A DNA stretch of 64,000 nucleotides from Diospyros lotus (GCF_014633365.1 NC_068344.1:36392670-36456669), one strand, 5' to 3'. Numbered from the stretch's first letter, positions 11,786-23,303 are shown. Notes: generated by a model not told the origin, from the letters alone. Numbers and translations are program-made.

Positions 11786-11793
11786 GGTCTTGG
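11786..11793. repeat. Right 8-bp target site duplication
   Basis: GGTCTTGG, identical to 11268-11275; only one counterpart (GTTCTGG) exists in the empty site of copy A. Confidence 0.9.
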
Positions 11794-12248
11794 TGGTAAC
11801 ATCTTGCTGCAGATAATTTGTAATAGGGTTGTATGTTAGCTTTTGTGATGCTTAGTGTAATTAACTCAAAGATGTATAAATGATGATGTTTGAGGTGAAA
11901 ATAAAGTTTTGTTATCAGAAATATGTATACTAGCTGTGATATTTTCATTACGAGTCTAGCAAATGCTAATCATTCTGACGCTTCCCCTTGAGTTCCTTGA
12001 CCGGGGTTCCCAAAGAAGAAGTCGCCGTGAGCTTTTGGTAACCATGCCGGTGTCTGGTCTCAAAAAATATATATATAAGTAAATTGGGGACCTTACAGAA
12101 CCAATGATCCAATCTTGAATATGGTAGACCTTGGCCTGCCAAGCCAACCCATTACCATCCCTCTTTGGTTTTTCTTGAAGAAATGTGAAAAAAAAAAAAA
12201 AATACACTAATAACTATACTGCTCTTGTAACATGGTATTATACTATAT

Positions 12249-12595
12249 TGTTGGAGAGTCCTAGTGTTGGAAAGTCCTAGCAGCTAAGGAGTTATCAGAA
12301 GAGAAGAAGCAGCAGCCAATATAAAGCAAGAGAAATTTAAATCCGATGAAGATAAGAATCAAAAGCAGTGAAGATAAGAATCTTAAAAATCAGGATATAT
12401 AATAGGAAAAGATAGCAGTAAAAAGTAGCAATTATCTTGTTTAATTTGTACTCTAAAATCTGTTGCTCTTTATCTCCTAATTAGTAGGATTAGATAGCAT
12501 AGAAACTTGTATAAAGTAGAGTTCCTATCTTTGAATGAAATATCGAGTTTTTTTCATCTCATCTTAGGTTCCTAGTTTAGGAACCATTGTGTTCA
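12249..12595 (+). repeat. 5' LTR of the copia element
   Basis: Starts TGTTGGAGAG and ends GTGTTCA. It is repeated at 17091-17452 with about two dozen substitutions and a 14-15 bp indel near the 3' end. It is followed within two bases by GGTATCAGAGC, a match to the initiator-tRNA-Met primer-binding site with the first base changed. Confidence 0.9.
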
Positions 12596-12639
12596 CGGTA
12601 TCAGAGCTCGATTTTTCATAACCAAGACTCTCGATCAAC

Positions 12640-13575
12640 ATGGCTGGTTTCAATCCAGTAATCCCAGATCCTACAATAGAAGAATCCTCTCGTAGCTCAG
12701 TTCCTCAACCACAAGTTACACTGGTGACCATAACTCCCGCCAACATCCTCACCATGGATAGCCAGACGTTGCAGATTACTCAGCACAAGTTAAACGAAAG
12801 AAACTTCAGGGAATGGTTTCAATCCGTGACCCTGGTGATCAAAGCCAAAGGGAAGTTCGGTTACCTTACTGGGGCAATCCCAACCCCTCCAGAAGAATCA
12901 ACCGATTACTAGCGATGGGAAGTAGAAAACTCCATTCTCATGGCATGGCTGATCAATTCAATGGAATCAAAGATAGGCCGAACCTATCTGTTTTACAAGA
13001 CCGCAAAAGAGGTGTGGGATGTAGTCCAAAAATTATACTCCGATCTTGAAAACACAGCCCAATGTTTTGAGATCAGAGCAGCTATTAGGACTACAAAACA
13101 AGGTGGTCTTGGTGTCACCGAATACTACAACAATCTAGTAGAGTTTTGGCAAGAGATGGATTTATTCTATGATCCGAAGTGGGAGTGCTCGGGTGACAGT
13201 CAAAAGTACAACAGAATGTTGGAGAAGGAGCAAGTGTTTGACTTCCTCCAAGGCTTGAATTCGAACTTGGATGAAGTAAGAGGTCAACTCCTAGGCATCA
13301 AGCCATTACCAACTATCAGAGAAGTTTTCGCGGAAGTCAGAAAAGAGGAAAGTAGGAGACGAGTCATGCTGACTCAACCAGAACCAAATACTGGTTCTGC
13401 ACTTGCTGCATCTAAGATGGAAGAAGTTTCTAAGGCCAAACAGTGGTATGAACACTGTAACAAACCTTATCATACGAAACAAACATGCTGGAAGCTTCAT
13501 GGAAAGCCACCAAACTGGCAACCAAGGGGCAAGAAGGAGAGGGAAAGACCAACATATGCAGCTGCAAGTATCTAG
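12640..13575 (+). pseudogene. copia gag region, interrupted
   Basis: One frame (12640 onward) encodes a gag-like polypeptide with the NFREWFQS and EVWDVVQKLYSDLEN motifs of plant copia capsids. It is split by an in-frame TAG at 12910-12912 and ends at a TAG at 13573-13575. A zinc-knuckle-like stretch (CNKPYHTKQTCWKLHG, from about 13456) closes the gag part; its pattern, C-x8-C-x3-H, is shorter and more irregular than the usual CCHC knuckle. Confidence 0.8.
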
Positions 13576-13608
13576 AATGCAACAATAGCGTAGACAACAG
13601 AAAAGAGT

Positions 13609-14431
13609 ATGAGATTAAATCTTACAGCTAATCAGGTGGAGTTCTTACAAAATTTGCTGAATGACACCCATATTTCAAAAGAATCAGATGAAGGTACAAC
13701 CAACACATCAGTACCCGTAACACAAAAAGGTAATTCAATGGTCTTCTTAACTACTAGAAGGATGAGTGAGTGTTATTGGGTTGTAGATACCAGAGCATCC
13801 GATCATATGATCGGATCTACTACCATACTTGAAAATTTTTAGGTAAAAGAAAAAGAACTAACAGTTTTAATGGCAGATGGAACCGTATCCTCAGTTAAGG
13901 GAAGATGAAGTGTGTGTGTGTGTGGCTGGTTTAACTCTTGATTCTGTTTTGTATGTGCCGAATTTAAAATGTAGTCTGCTATCAGTGAGTAAACTCACTA
14001 AAGATTTGGATTACATTGAAATTTTCTTCCCTTCATATTGTATTTTTCAGGACCAGTCCACAGGGAAGATGATTGGCAGTGCTGAGAAAAAGGATGGTCT
14101 TTATTGGATGTTGGACAACAAGTCTTCTCCTAGTCAATTAGCTCCTAGTTTTTCTCTTCCCATTTTTTCTCTTTCAATTAGTTTGAATTCCGAAATTTTG
14201 TTATGGCATAGACGCCTTGGTCACCATAGTTTTCAATATTTGAAACACCTATACCCTGATTTATTCATCAATAAAAATAATTTGGTGCTCAATTGTGATC
14301 ATTGTGTTCTTGCCAAACAAACTCGTGGCTCTCATCAACCAAAACCATATACTCCTTCCAAACCATTTTATTTGATCCATGGTGATATTTGGGGACCAGC
14401 TAGGGTTCCAAACTTGAGTGGTGTTAGATGA
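13609..14431 (+). pseudogene. copia protease and integrase N-terminal region, interrupted
   Basis: The protease motif reads VVDTRASDHM. In active copia elements the Asp-Thr/Ser-Gly triad is invariant; here Gly is Arg (GGA to AGA type change). A TAG follows at 13840-13842. The frame then shifts near a GT-repeat (about 13905-13925), after which the integrase zinc-binding part (WHRRLGHHS ... CDHCVLAK) and the first catalytic Asp (HGDIWGP) are readable until a TGA at 14429-14431. Confidence 0.8.
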
Positions 14432-15230
14432 TTTGTGACATTTATAAATGACCACACAAGAGTATGTTGGGTATACCTAATGAAAGAGAAATCTGAGGTT
14501 TGTGCAATTTTTCGGAACTTTCACAAGTTGATTCTAAACCTATTTCAATCCTCCATTTGCATTCTTAGGACTGATAATGGCTAAGAATATTTTTCATAGC
14601 CGTTCACTCAATATCTCACCACAAATGGAATCTTACATCAAAGCACATGCCCATATACACCCCAACAAAACAGAGTGACTGAAAGAAAGAATCGTCATTT
14701 GCTTGAAGTGGCTAGAGCCCTAATGTTTACTAGTTCAACTCCAAACAAATATTGGGGTGAAGCTGTCCTAACAGCCTCTTACTTGATCAATAGGCTGCCA
14801 ACCAAAGTTCTGAAATATCAAAGTCCATTGCATAACCTCATGTCCATCTTTCCTCATATTAGGATATTCAACACTCTTCCTCCAAAAGTCTTTGGATGTG
14901 TGGCATATGTCTATCAAACAAACCCTAATCGCCATAAACTAGAACCCAAGGCATTCAAATGCGTATTCATCGGGTACTCACCTATACAAAAGGGATACAA
15001 GTGTTATTGTCCTACATCACAAAAATTCTTTGTCTCTTGTGATGTAACATTTGATGAAACTAAATTCTACCACTCTAATTAGTCACAAACCGGGAAAAAC
15101 CATTGGGATCCCACTATTTTAATACCAGTCATCCTACCTATTTCCCCCTTTGTTCCAAGTAAAGAACAGGTTCAAACAGACATTGCTGATTGTTCTCAGC
15201 CAGTCACCTATAACCCAAATAACCTTGAAT
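14432..15230 (+). pseudogene. copia integrase core and linker, interrupted
   Basis: Same frame as the preceding integrase part. The second Asp motif (RTDNG) is followed at once by TAA (14582-14584) and then TAG (14597-14599). The third catalytic residue is visible in VTERKNRHLLE. The integrase C-terminal region (WGEAVLTASYLINRLPTKVL and the downstream FIGY motif) is intact up to a TAG at 15080-15082. Confidence 0.8.
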
Positions 15231-17077
15231 TGTTGCCTTCCTCAAGCCCTAAACCTATTCATCCACCAGCAGAACTAGTGGAGACTGATATAGATGGAGA
15301 CTTGGGTCCTGAAAAACCTATTAAGGTATATTCAAGGAGACAAAGACAACCAGATCCTCAAATCAGCCAATCATTGGAACCAAGGACAGGTCCACAAAGT
15401 GAAGAAGACAGTGATTTGAATCTGCCGATTGCCATCAGAAAAGGAGTCAGGTCTTGTGCAAAACATCCAATATCAAATTACCTAACATATTCCAAATTAT
15501 CTCCTCAGTTTAAAGCTTTCACTACAACCATGGATGGAGTGACTATCCCAGGTAGTATACACGAAGCTTTGAGAGACCCAAACTGGAAAAAGATTGTGAT
15601 GGAGGAGATGAAGGCATTGGAGAGCAATCAAACATGAGAACTGGTTGATATACCAAAAACCAAGAAGATTATAGGCTGCAAATGGGTTTTTACTATCAAA
15701 TACAAATCGGATGGAAGTATAGACCGCTATAAAGTAAAGTTAGTTGCCCAAGAGTACTCTCAAACCCATGGGATAGATTATGAGAAAACCTTTGCTCCAG
15801 TGGCAAAACTAAATTCAATTAGGGTGCTTCTATCTATTGCTATAAATTTAGATTGGGAGTTGTTCCAATTCGATATCAAGAATGCATTCCTAAATGGTGA
15901 GTTGGAAGAGGAAGTATATATGAAGATTCCACCCAGTTTTGAGGATCAAGGAGCAATTGGCAAGGTATGCAAATTACATAAATCTCTTTATGGTTTGAAA
16001 CAATCCCCTAGAGCATGGTTTAAGACGTTCAGCTCAACTTTGAAACAATTTGGCTATAAGCAAGGTGAGGCCGACCTTACTCTATTCATTAAAGCTGAAG
16101 ATGGAAAAAGATGCATCTTAATAGTATATGTAGATGATATTATCATTATAGGAGATGATATTAATGAAATGGCAACCCTAAAATAGAGACTAAAAGAAGA
16201 GTTTGAGGTAAAAGACTTGGGAAAAATGAAATACTTTCTAGGGATGGAAGTAACAAGAAGTAAAAAATGTATGATAATATCCCAGAGAAAGTATATGCTT
16301 GATCTTCTAAATGAGACAGGAATAATTGGGTGCAAACCAAGATATACTCCACTAGAAAGAAATTGAAAATATGAAAAAAGGGATAATGATCCACTGGTTG
16401 ATAAGCTAAAGTATCAACGGCTAGTTGGAAGATTAATTTATCTGTCCTTGACACGGCCAGATATAGCCTATTCAGTGAGCATCGTAAGTCAGTTTATGCA
16501 TGCTCCAACTCAACAACATTTGACGGCTGTTTATCACATTTTAAGATATCTAAAAGGCACACCGGGGAAAGGATTGATGTTCCAAAAGACTAATGAAATG
16601 AGTGCTGAAGGTTTTTCTGATGCAGATTGGGCAAGCTCAGTAATTGACAGTCGGTCTACATCAAGCTTCTGTACAAAATTGTGGGGAAACTTAGTTACAT
16701 GGAGAAGTAAGAAGCAAACAGTTATGGCAAGAAGTAGTGCGGAAGCAGAATTTAGAGCAGTTGCCCAAGGGATTTGTGAACTAATTTGGGTAGTGAGACT
16801 AATGGAGGATCTACAAATGCCTCTAACCAAACCAACAAGGTTATATTGTGATAGTAAGTCGGCCATAAGCATTGTCAACAACCCAGTGCAACATGATAGA
16901 ATGAAGCATGTTCAGATTGATCAAAGTTTCATCCAACGAGAAATTGAAGAGGGAGATATAAGGTTGTTATATATTCCCACAACAGACCAAGTGGCAGATG
17001 TTCTTGCCAAATCCATGGCAAGACCGGGTTTCGAGACTCTCATTGACAAGCTAGGAATGAGAAATATCTATTCCTAG
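15231..17077 (+). pseudogene. copia reverse transcriptase / RNase H, interrupted
   Basis: Reverse transcriptase landmarks are readable in one frame: KNAFLNGELEEEVYM, LYGLKQSPRAWF and the catalytic YVDD. RNase H landmarks follow: DADWASS, SSAEAEFRAVA and YCDSKSA. Premature stops are TGA at 15635-15637, TAG at 16184-16186 and TGA at 16364-16366. The last frame ends normally (TAG near 17077) just before the purine-rich tract and 3' LTR. Confidence 0.85.
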
Positions 17078-17090
17078 GCTTGAGAGGGGG

Positions 17091-17452
17091 TGTTGGAGAG
17101 TCCTAGTGTTGGAAAGTCCTAGCAGCTAAGGAGTTATTAGAAGAGAAGAAGCCATAATTGATATACAGCAAAAGAAATCTAAATCCGATGAAGATAAGGA
17201 TCAAGAGCAGTGAAGATAAAACTCCTAAAAATCAGGATATATAATAGGAAAATATAGCAATAAAAAGCAGCGATTATCTTGTTTAATTTGTACTCTAAAA
17301 TCTGTTGTTCTTTATCTTCTAATTAGTAGGATTAGATAACATAAAAACTTGTATAAAGTAGAGTTCCTATCTTTGAATGAAATATCGAGTTTTTTTCATC
17401 TCATCTCTCGATCCAAGTCTTAGGTTCCTAGTTTAGGAACCGATTGTGTTCA
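17091..17452 (+). repeat. 3' LTR of the copia element
   Basis: Second copy of the terminal repeat, preceded by the purine-rich tract. It retains a 14-15 bp stretch (CTCGATCCAAGTCT) absent from the 5' copy. Confidence 0.9.
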
Positions 17453-19227
17453 TATACTACACAAGCGCAAAACACATCCAAACATCACTTCTGTCTTTGT
17501 TGCTTTCATTTGGACAGCAGTTCAATCCAACTCTTGGGCAAACAAGCAAAATATTTCACCTAATATAACTAAGAATATCACCTTCCTATAGGATTTTTTT
17601 TCCCCCTTTAAGAAATCTGCCACATTCTTCTGCTACAGTGATAGAGAATTGGCAGTATTATTGCAAATAAATGAAAATGGATAGCTACAAGGTTACAGTA
17701 GTACTATTCTCTGATGATTCTCGCCACATCACCATCAATGGGACCTTATGCTAACACAACATTCTTAATGTCAATTGACTTCTAAAAGTCACGTTGACAA
17801 CACAAATCCTTGCAAAAGAACAATGTAGTAAAATTTTACTCCAAATAACATTTCTGATACAACCCTCTAGCAAGGAAATAATGAAATAAAATTCTAACAC
17901 CATCTTTATATGAAAAAGATTCATGAGATGGCAAGGAATAAAGATAATTGCCACCGATTGTTGCTTTGGTTCACCATAGGGGAAATCTCATAGGCTTTAG
18001 GGTGTTTGGAGGTAAGGTCAAGGATTATTCCTCCCAATGGAGTCCCCACAATCATAATGGTTCTTTAACGAACAGAATAACAGGGTCCTGGAAGGATCTG
18101 GTAGAATCTAATCTAGCACAGTGCTCAACAAATATCGCTCTACTGGTGAAGTATGATATAAAATGCTCAATGTTGGGCTAGCAAAGAGAAGTTAACTGGG
18201 AAATAGGGTTGGCATCAAGCACACTGATACCATCAGAAATAAGAAGAGAGCTAGGTAGCAGCTAAAAAGAGTGTGGTGAAAGAGAGAGTGCGTAAGGCGT
18301 TCTATCTTTGATGACTTTGAGGAGCTCTGCTTATAGTAGAGGCCGTAAGCTACAATGTAGATATCCTCAGGATGTGGATAGTCAGTAACCATCTGCTCTT
18401 CTATTAATAAGGTGTATCAAATAATTGTGGAGATAGCAGAAGTACCAGCCTCACTTTCTTTGGTTGTGAGACTGATAGAGACCAAGCTCCCTTAAACGAG
18501 AAGCAAGGCCTCAATAACACTTATAGTTCTAGTCTCCAATCCATAGGTCCCTAGCAGTCCCATTATAAATAGTTGTAGGTTAGGTATCATGTGTGCTAGC
18601 TTGCTCAATTGAATCTCGGTCACCGAAGAAAGAGATTTTGCCATGTCGTGAGGCTAGCACTTGGAGAAACATCGGCCTCAATCCCCAAAAGGGAAAATTA
18701 GTGATTCACATGCCACCTCAACAAGGCTAACAATTTGGACAGCCAATGGTGAGCTCAGTTTACATAGTTGATATGGAGGTGACCTAGCACGCCACCTTAG
18801 CACAATGCGATACATACCTGCACCGGTTTACATTTTTTGAGGTTACATGCAAAACTTTCGGCAAACAAGGACTCGGAAGAAAAATCAGGAAAAATCAGAG
18901 GGAGAACCAAGAAATAAATTCCAGAACACTTGTAGAAGGGTTGCTGCTGGACAGACCGGAAAGTGGACCCTCAAATATACAAACAAGGAAATAACACTAA
19001 TATCCAATATATGTACCTGATGCCTTTTCTGTGTCTGCTTGTATTCAAATCCTTTTAAGACATTTATATTCGCCGTCCTTTAGTCCAATGAGAGGTGATC
19101 ATATCTCCAATCAGTTGTTGCTCTGTCCAAGTAACATTGAATATAAACAATCAACAAATCAAGAAGCAAGAACTTAACACTGAAACATATTTAACAAGCA
19201 TTGCTTGCTTCAGAATTTTGCAATACT
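17453..19227. other. Spacer, no gene recognised
   Basis: AT-rich DNA between the copia element and the MITE pair. Short open frames only, none with recognisable motifs. Confidence 0.45.
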
Positions 19228-20181
19228 GGGGGCCATCCAGTTGCAGAAAACAGCCCCTGTTTTTTGGAAAGCTTTCCACGAAAAATAGAAAATTGGGAAA
19301 CATGTTCAAATGACAAAATTTTCCAACTAGAAAACAGAAAATTCAAATTTCCAGTTTTCCAACTTTATACTATCAATGAAAAACACAAAAAAAGTTGTTT
19401 TCCAAAATTTTCCGTACAAATTTGGAAATGCAGTTTTCCATTTCACATCTACCTTACTTCCTGACTCCTCATGCACGCAACTGTTCTTGACAGCTAGCAC
19501 AATCAAAGAATTAGCAAGCAGGCACAACCAAAGAATTAGCAAGCAGGCTTTTACTTGGTTATGATTCTCTCTCCCTGCAATCAAGAACCACCACCAACAA
19601 ACTCATTTTCATCAGATTTCGTTTGATTCATAATCTTGAACAAAATGCAAACCACCAACAAGTTGGTTGGTGGTGTTTGCTATCAAGAACTACCAAGTGT
19701 CTACCCCTTTTGTTGAAGACCGGCAAGCTCTTTTCTTGGTTTAATTTCCACTGGATCAATGAGGAAGTAGAGAATCACTGATGCTTGTTCAACCAAGACT
19801 GAACCTTCTCTGATTTGTGTATCACCAGAAAAGGAGACCCATTGTCCCAAAAATCAGAAAAAAAAGGCTAGGGGAAGTTAGAGCACAAATTGAAGTAGCT
19901 CACCGCTGGTGCACGAAACATGTCAGAAACGCACAAATCTCTGGAACCACTTCAGTCACAACCAAATCCACCAAAGAAAGTAGACGCAGGCGGCCCAGTT
20001 TGGAAAATGACTATTTTGAATATATTTTCTAATTTTCTGGAGCACAAAAAAAAAAAAAAAAAACTGCTTTTCTTTGATGGTTGAGCAAGCTTTCTAAATT
20101 TTCTGTGGAAAATGATTGAGATAAAGTACAAAATTGGAGATGTAAAACTGAAAATTATTTTCTGTAACTAAAAAGGGCCCT
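19228..20181. mobile_element. MITE-like element A, about 0.95 kb
   Basis: The left end GGGGGCCATCCAGTTGCAG and the reverse complement of the right end (AGGGCCCTTTTTAGTTACAG) form an imperfect inverted repeat of about 24 bp, continuing into AAAA-rich subterminal sequence. The interior is packed with GGAAAA/TTTTCC words in both orientations. A 23-24 bp tandem duplication (CAAAGAATTAGCAAGCAGGC) lies at about 19500-19547. No exact target duplication was found. Confidence 0.5.
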
Positions 20182-20209
20182 GGTGTTCCTACTTTTCTAC
20201 TAAGCTTTT

Positions 20210-20644
20210 GGGGGCTGTTTAGTTGTGGAAAACAGCTCCAATTTTCCAGATAATTACTCCACAAAGAATGAAAAATTAGAAAACTAGTTCAAATACAAAA
20301 AAAAATTAAATAGAAAATGGAGATTTGGAAAACTTGGTTCTCCAAAACTGAATTAAACTTGGAAGACTTCTAAAATGAGTTTTCCAGATTTTCCTGACTA
20401 ATTTGGAGATTCAAAAATCCTTAAATCATCTCCATATCCTTCTCTAACACAAGTTACAGAAAAGAAAAACCTTTCATTCTTTTTTTTTAACATATGTTCC
20501 AGTTTTCAAGATTGAAAAGTATTGTTTTGTTCTTCTAACATTTTAACAAGTTTTTCAAATTTTCTATGGAAAACTAAAGCTAGAGATTTTATAGAAAATT
20601 GGAGATAGAAAACAGGAAAACATTTTCCACGAGTAAATAGCCCC
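20210..20644. mobile_element. MITE-like element B, about 435 bp
   Basis: Ends read GGGGGCTGTTTAGTTGTGG and, reverse-complemented, GGGGCTATTTACTCGTGG. They match at most positions over some 22 bp, followed by the same GGAAAA-rich interior as element A. A and B are probably one family inserted side by side. hAT is likely from the end sequence, but no clean 8-bp target duplication is visible. Confidence 0.55.
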
Positions 20645-21178
20645 TAACTCTTGCTAATAGTTTAGCACATGCTTTTTTATTTCTATGTCTAAAGCACAAG
20701 GACATTTTACTTGTTCAAATCAATTAGGTGGCCTGTGGACTTTTGTTGCTCTCCATAGCGCTTTCAGACTAATAGGTTTCATGTTAAGTCAATACGAACA
20801 TGCTCGATCTGTTCAATTATGACCTTACAAAACAATTGCATTCTCTGGCCCAGTCATTTAGCAAACAACTATATATATGAAAAATATTACCTTAACTAAC
20901 TCAAGGCCAAGGATATCACAGATATAGATGAGGTATCTTATTACCAGTGGTCGTGGCAAAAGCATTCCTGCTCATCTGAGTGCAATTATCAGACTCACAT
21001 TCAGCTTGTATCATTCTTCTTTGTGGAGCCTCCAATTAATTCATGTGCTAGGAACTCCTTTCAAATCTTTCATAAGAGCGTTTTGCTATTTCAAAATGCC
21101 TTGATATCTATGCTTGTATCTTTATGGCATCTTTCATCTTCAATCCCTCTAAATATGCAGGCTTCACACAGGACTTCA
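20645..21178. other. 3' flank of the PPR gene
   Basis: AT-rich sequence that would contain the PPR gene's 3' UTR on the minus strand. No other feature recognised. Confidence 0.4.
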
Positions 21179-23266
21179 TTACCAGATACCATTGCAGGAG
21201 CACTGTCCTCCAACAAAGTGATGGAACCTGTTTGAATCTCTCAGGATGATTGACCGCCCATTAATCTTGGATACCAACTTCATAAACTCATGGCAGTCGG
21301 CACAAACTCTGATGTTCTTGATAATCCTAATGGGTGCCATTCCTTGAGGCTTTCTTAATAACCCAAATGCAAGAGCAAGTTTCTCACTGTGATAACAGAT
21401 GGATTTAAACTTCTCATCCTCCTGGATGTCATGTAGCACCAAGTTTGTCTGAGGAATAAATCCAGCATCCTCCAGCTTCTTTATCAATTTATTCAGTTCT
21501 TCATAAATCTTTCCTAATTCTGGATGTGTTCGGTCCTCAGCTACAAACTTGAAGACCTCACCATCAATCTCAATCCAGCTGTAAGCAGCATGCTTTTTAA
21601 CCATCTTACTCTTCATGAGAGACCTTGTGGATGCTACGTCTTTCCATCGTCCACAAGCAGCATATATGTTGGACAGCATTATGTAAGGTCCAGCATTGAG
21701 AGGGTCCAATTCAAAGAGTTGCTTTGCTGCCATCTCTCCATGTACAATATCGCCTTTCATTGCACAAACTGATAAAAGTGTAGACCAAACCAGGCCATTT
21801 GGCTCATGTGGCATAACATTTATTAAATCTATTGCCTTGTCTATGTAACCTGAACGACCAAAGAGATTGATCATACATGCATAATGATCTAACGTTGGTG
21901 TCATTCCATGAAACTCTCTGATGGATCTAAAGTAATCCTGTCCTCGTTTGAGCAAGCCAGCATGGACACAAGCAGAAAGCACACCTGTGAAAGTAATGTC
22001 ATCTGGCTTGAAGTTCTCCAGTATCATTTCTTCATAAAGGGCCAGAGCCTCTAGATCTTTTCCATTTTGTGCATAACCCAAAATAATAGAATTCCAAGAA
22101 ACGACATTTCGAATGGGCATCAAGCTGAAAACAGCCCAGGCATTTTTAATCTCTCCGGATTTGGAATACATGTTTATTAGGGCACTCGAAACAAGCAAAT
22201 TACAATCCACTCCCATATGTACTGCCTTTCCATGAACTACTTGACCATGATATAGAGAGGCTAATCGGGCACAGGAACTAACTATGGTTGAGATGGTAAA
22301 ACTGTCAGGTTTGACATTTTCAAGTAGCATCTGTCTGAATAACAACAATGCTTCCTCTTCTTGTCCACTTTGTGCATAACCCACGATCATTGTTGTCCAG
22401 CAAACCTCATCCTTCTCCTCGAGCTCACTAAAAATTTTCCTTGCTTCATATATGTACCCACCTTGAAAGAAAGCGCCAAGAACGCTGGAAACTGTAACCT
22501 CATCAGGCTTTAAACCCGACAGCTGCATCTCACGAAACAAATCGATACATTTCTCAGGCTGCCCATTTTTCAAATAACCTGAAATTATCAAATTCCAAGA
22601 AACAGCATTCTTGTCAACCATCCGATCAAACAACCACCTCGCCAGATGGATCTCACCACACTTGTTATACATATCAATCAAAGCATTCCACGTGTAAACA
22701 TTCCCTTCCAAATTAGAAACTTCAATCTTCCCGTGAATTTGTTTCCCGCGCTTCAAATCCAACGCGCGGGAACACACGTTCAGCACACTTACATTGGTAT
22801 ATTCAGTCGGCTCAAATCCTTCCTTCTGCATTCCAACAAAAACCTCCAAAGCTCTTCTCAACCACCCATTTGCAGCCAAACCAGCAATCACGGTATTGTA
22901 AGAAACTGAATCCCGACGAGGCATTCGATGGAAGAACGCCCACATATCATCAACCAAACCCAGCTTGGAATACGCGGACAGCATACTATTATACGAATAT
23001 ACATCTCGGTTGGGCATTTTCTCAAACAGGTTCCGAGCATCAGAGAGTAACCCAGATCTAGCATAAAATTGGACGAGACGATTGTGGAGGAAGGTGTTTG
23101 GGGGCTGATACAAGTGAAGATCCATGTGAGAATGCAGTCGCTTGGCTTGATCGACATCGTTATATCGAACGCATTCCAGAAGAAGACGAGTGTAAGCTTC
23201 GGCGGTCGCACAGCCACGAGAATATAACAAGTCTACTGCTTCCCGAAGCTTTTGTCTTGCCTTCAT
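21179..23266 (-). CDS. PLS-class pentatricopeptide repeat protein with DYW domain
   Basis: Intronless, 695 aa. Predicted organelle RNA-binding protein; DYW-class PPRs specify and often catalyse C-to-U RNA editing. About the first 490 residues are PPR repeats (for example NTFLHNRLVQFYARSG, DVYSYNSMLSAYSKLG, NVVSWNSIILGYAQNG), then E/E+ motifs, then a DYW domain. Deaminase-type zinc and catalytic residues are present: H626-S-E628 (HSEKLALAFG) and C655-A-D-C658, plus HHF and CSC near the end. The terminal tripeptide is GIW instead of the usual DYW. An in-frame TAG two codons before the ATG fixes the upstream limit. No strong transit peptide is seen. Single-exon structure is typical of the family. 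The editing target cannot be told from sequence. Confidence 0.93.
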   Translation of the reverse strand: MKARQKLREAVDLLYSRGCATAEAYTRLLLECVRYNDVDQAKRLHSHMDLHLYQPPNTFLHNRLVQFYARSGLLSDARNLFEKMPNRDVYSYNSMLSAYSKLGLVDDMWAFFHRMPRRDSVSYNTVIAGLAANGWLRRALEVFVGMQKEGFEPTEYTNVSVLNVCSRALDLKRGKQIHGKIEVSNLEGNVYTWNALIDMYNKCGEIHLARWLFDRMVDKNAVSWNLIISGYLKNGQPEKCIDLFREMQLSGLKPDEVTVSSVLGAFFQGGYIYEARKIFSELEEKDEVCWTTMIVGYAQSGQEEEALLLFRQMLLENVKPDSFTISTIVSSCARLASLYHGQVVHGKAVHMGVDCNLLVSSALINMYSKSGEIKNAWAVFSLMPIRNVVSWNSIILGYAQNGKDLEALALYEEMILENFKPDDITFTGVLSACVHAGLLKRGQDYFRSIREFHGMTPTLDHYACMINLFGRSGYIDKAIDLINVMPHEPNGLVWSTLLSVCAMKGDIVHGEMAAKQLFELDPLNAGPYIMLSNIYAACGRWKDVASTRSLMKSKMVKKHAAYSWIEIDGEVFKFVAEDRTHPELGKIYEELNKLIKKLEDAGFIPQTNLVLHDIQEDEKFKSICYHSEKLALAFGLLRKPQGMAPIRIIKNIRVCADCHEFMKLVSKINGRSIILRDSNRFHHFVGGQCSCNGIW

Positions 23267-23293
23267 CTTCTATTCTTTGAAGCTTCGGCTCTC

Positions 23294-23303
23294 TTAATAT
23301 ATA
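23294..23303 (-). promoter_or_regulatory. Possible TATA box of the PPR gene
   Basis: TATATATTAA on the minus strand, only about 28 nt upstream of the ATG. If used, the leader would be almost absent, so a later in-frame ATG or an upstream start site is possible. Confidence 0.3.

Larger units (their letters stand above)
10916..12010. repeat. Duplicated block, copy B (interrupted by a MITE)
   Basis: Diverged copy of 10169-10765. Collinear with copy A except for a 518-bp gain at 11276-11793, which is the MITE plus one copy of its target duplication. Confidence 0.8.
12249..17452 (+). mobile_element. Ty1/copia LTR retrotransposon, degenerate
   Basis: Complete structure: 5' LTR, tRNA-Met-type primer site, gag, protease, integrase, reverse transcriptase, RNase H, a purine-rich tract (TTGAGAGGGGG) and a 3' LTR. 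The order protease-integrase-reverse transcriptase defines copia. Flanking 5-mers TATAT (left) and TATAC (right) match at 4 of 5 positions, consistent with an old target duplication. LTR divergence and many stop codons show it is not recent. Confidence 0.93.

Noticed and set aside
6883..12097. A single 5.2-kb minus-strand LTR element ending at the TTACA of 12093-12097
   Set aside because: Minus-strand TGTAAGGTCC at 12097 looks like an LTR start, but no coding domain, primer site or target duplication supports joining it to 6883.
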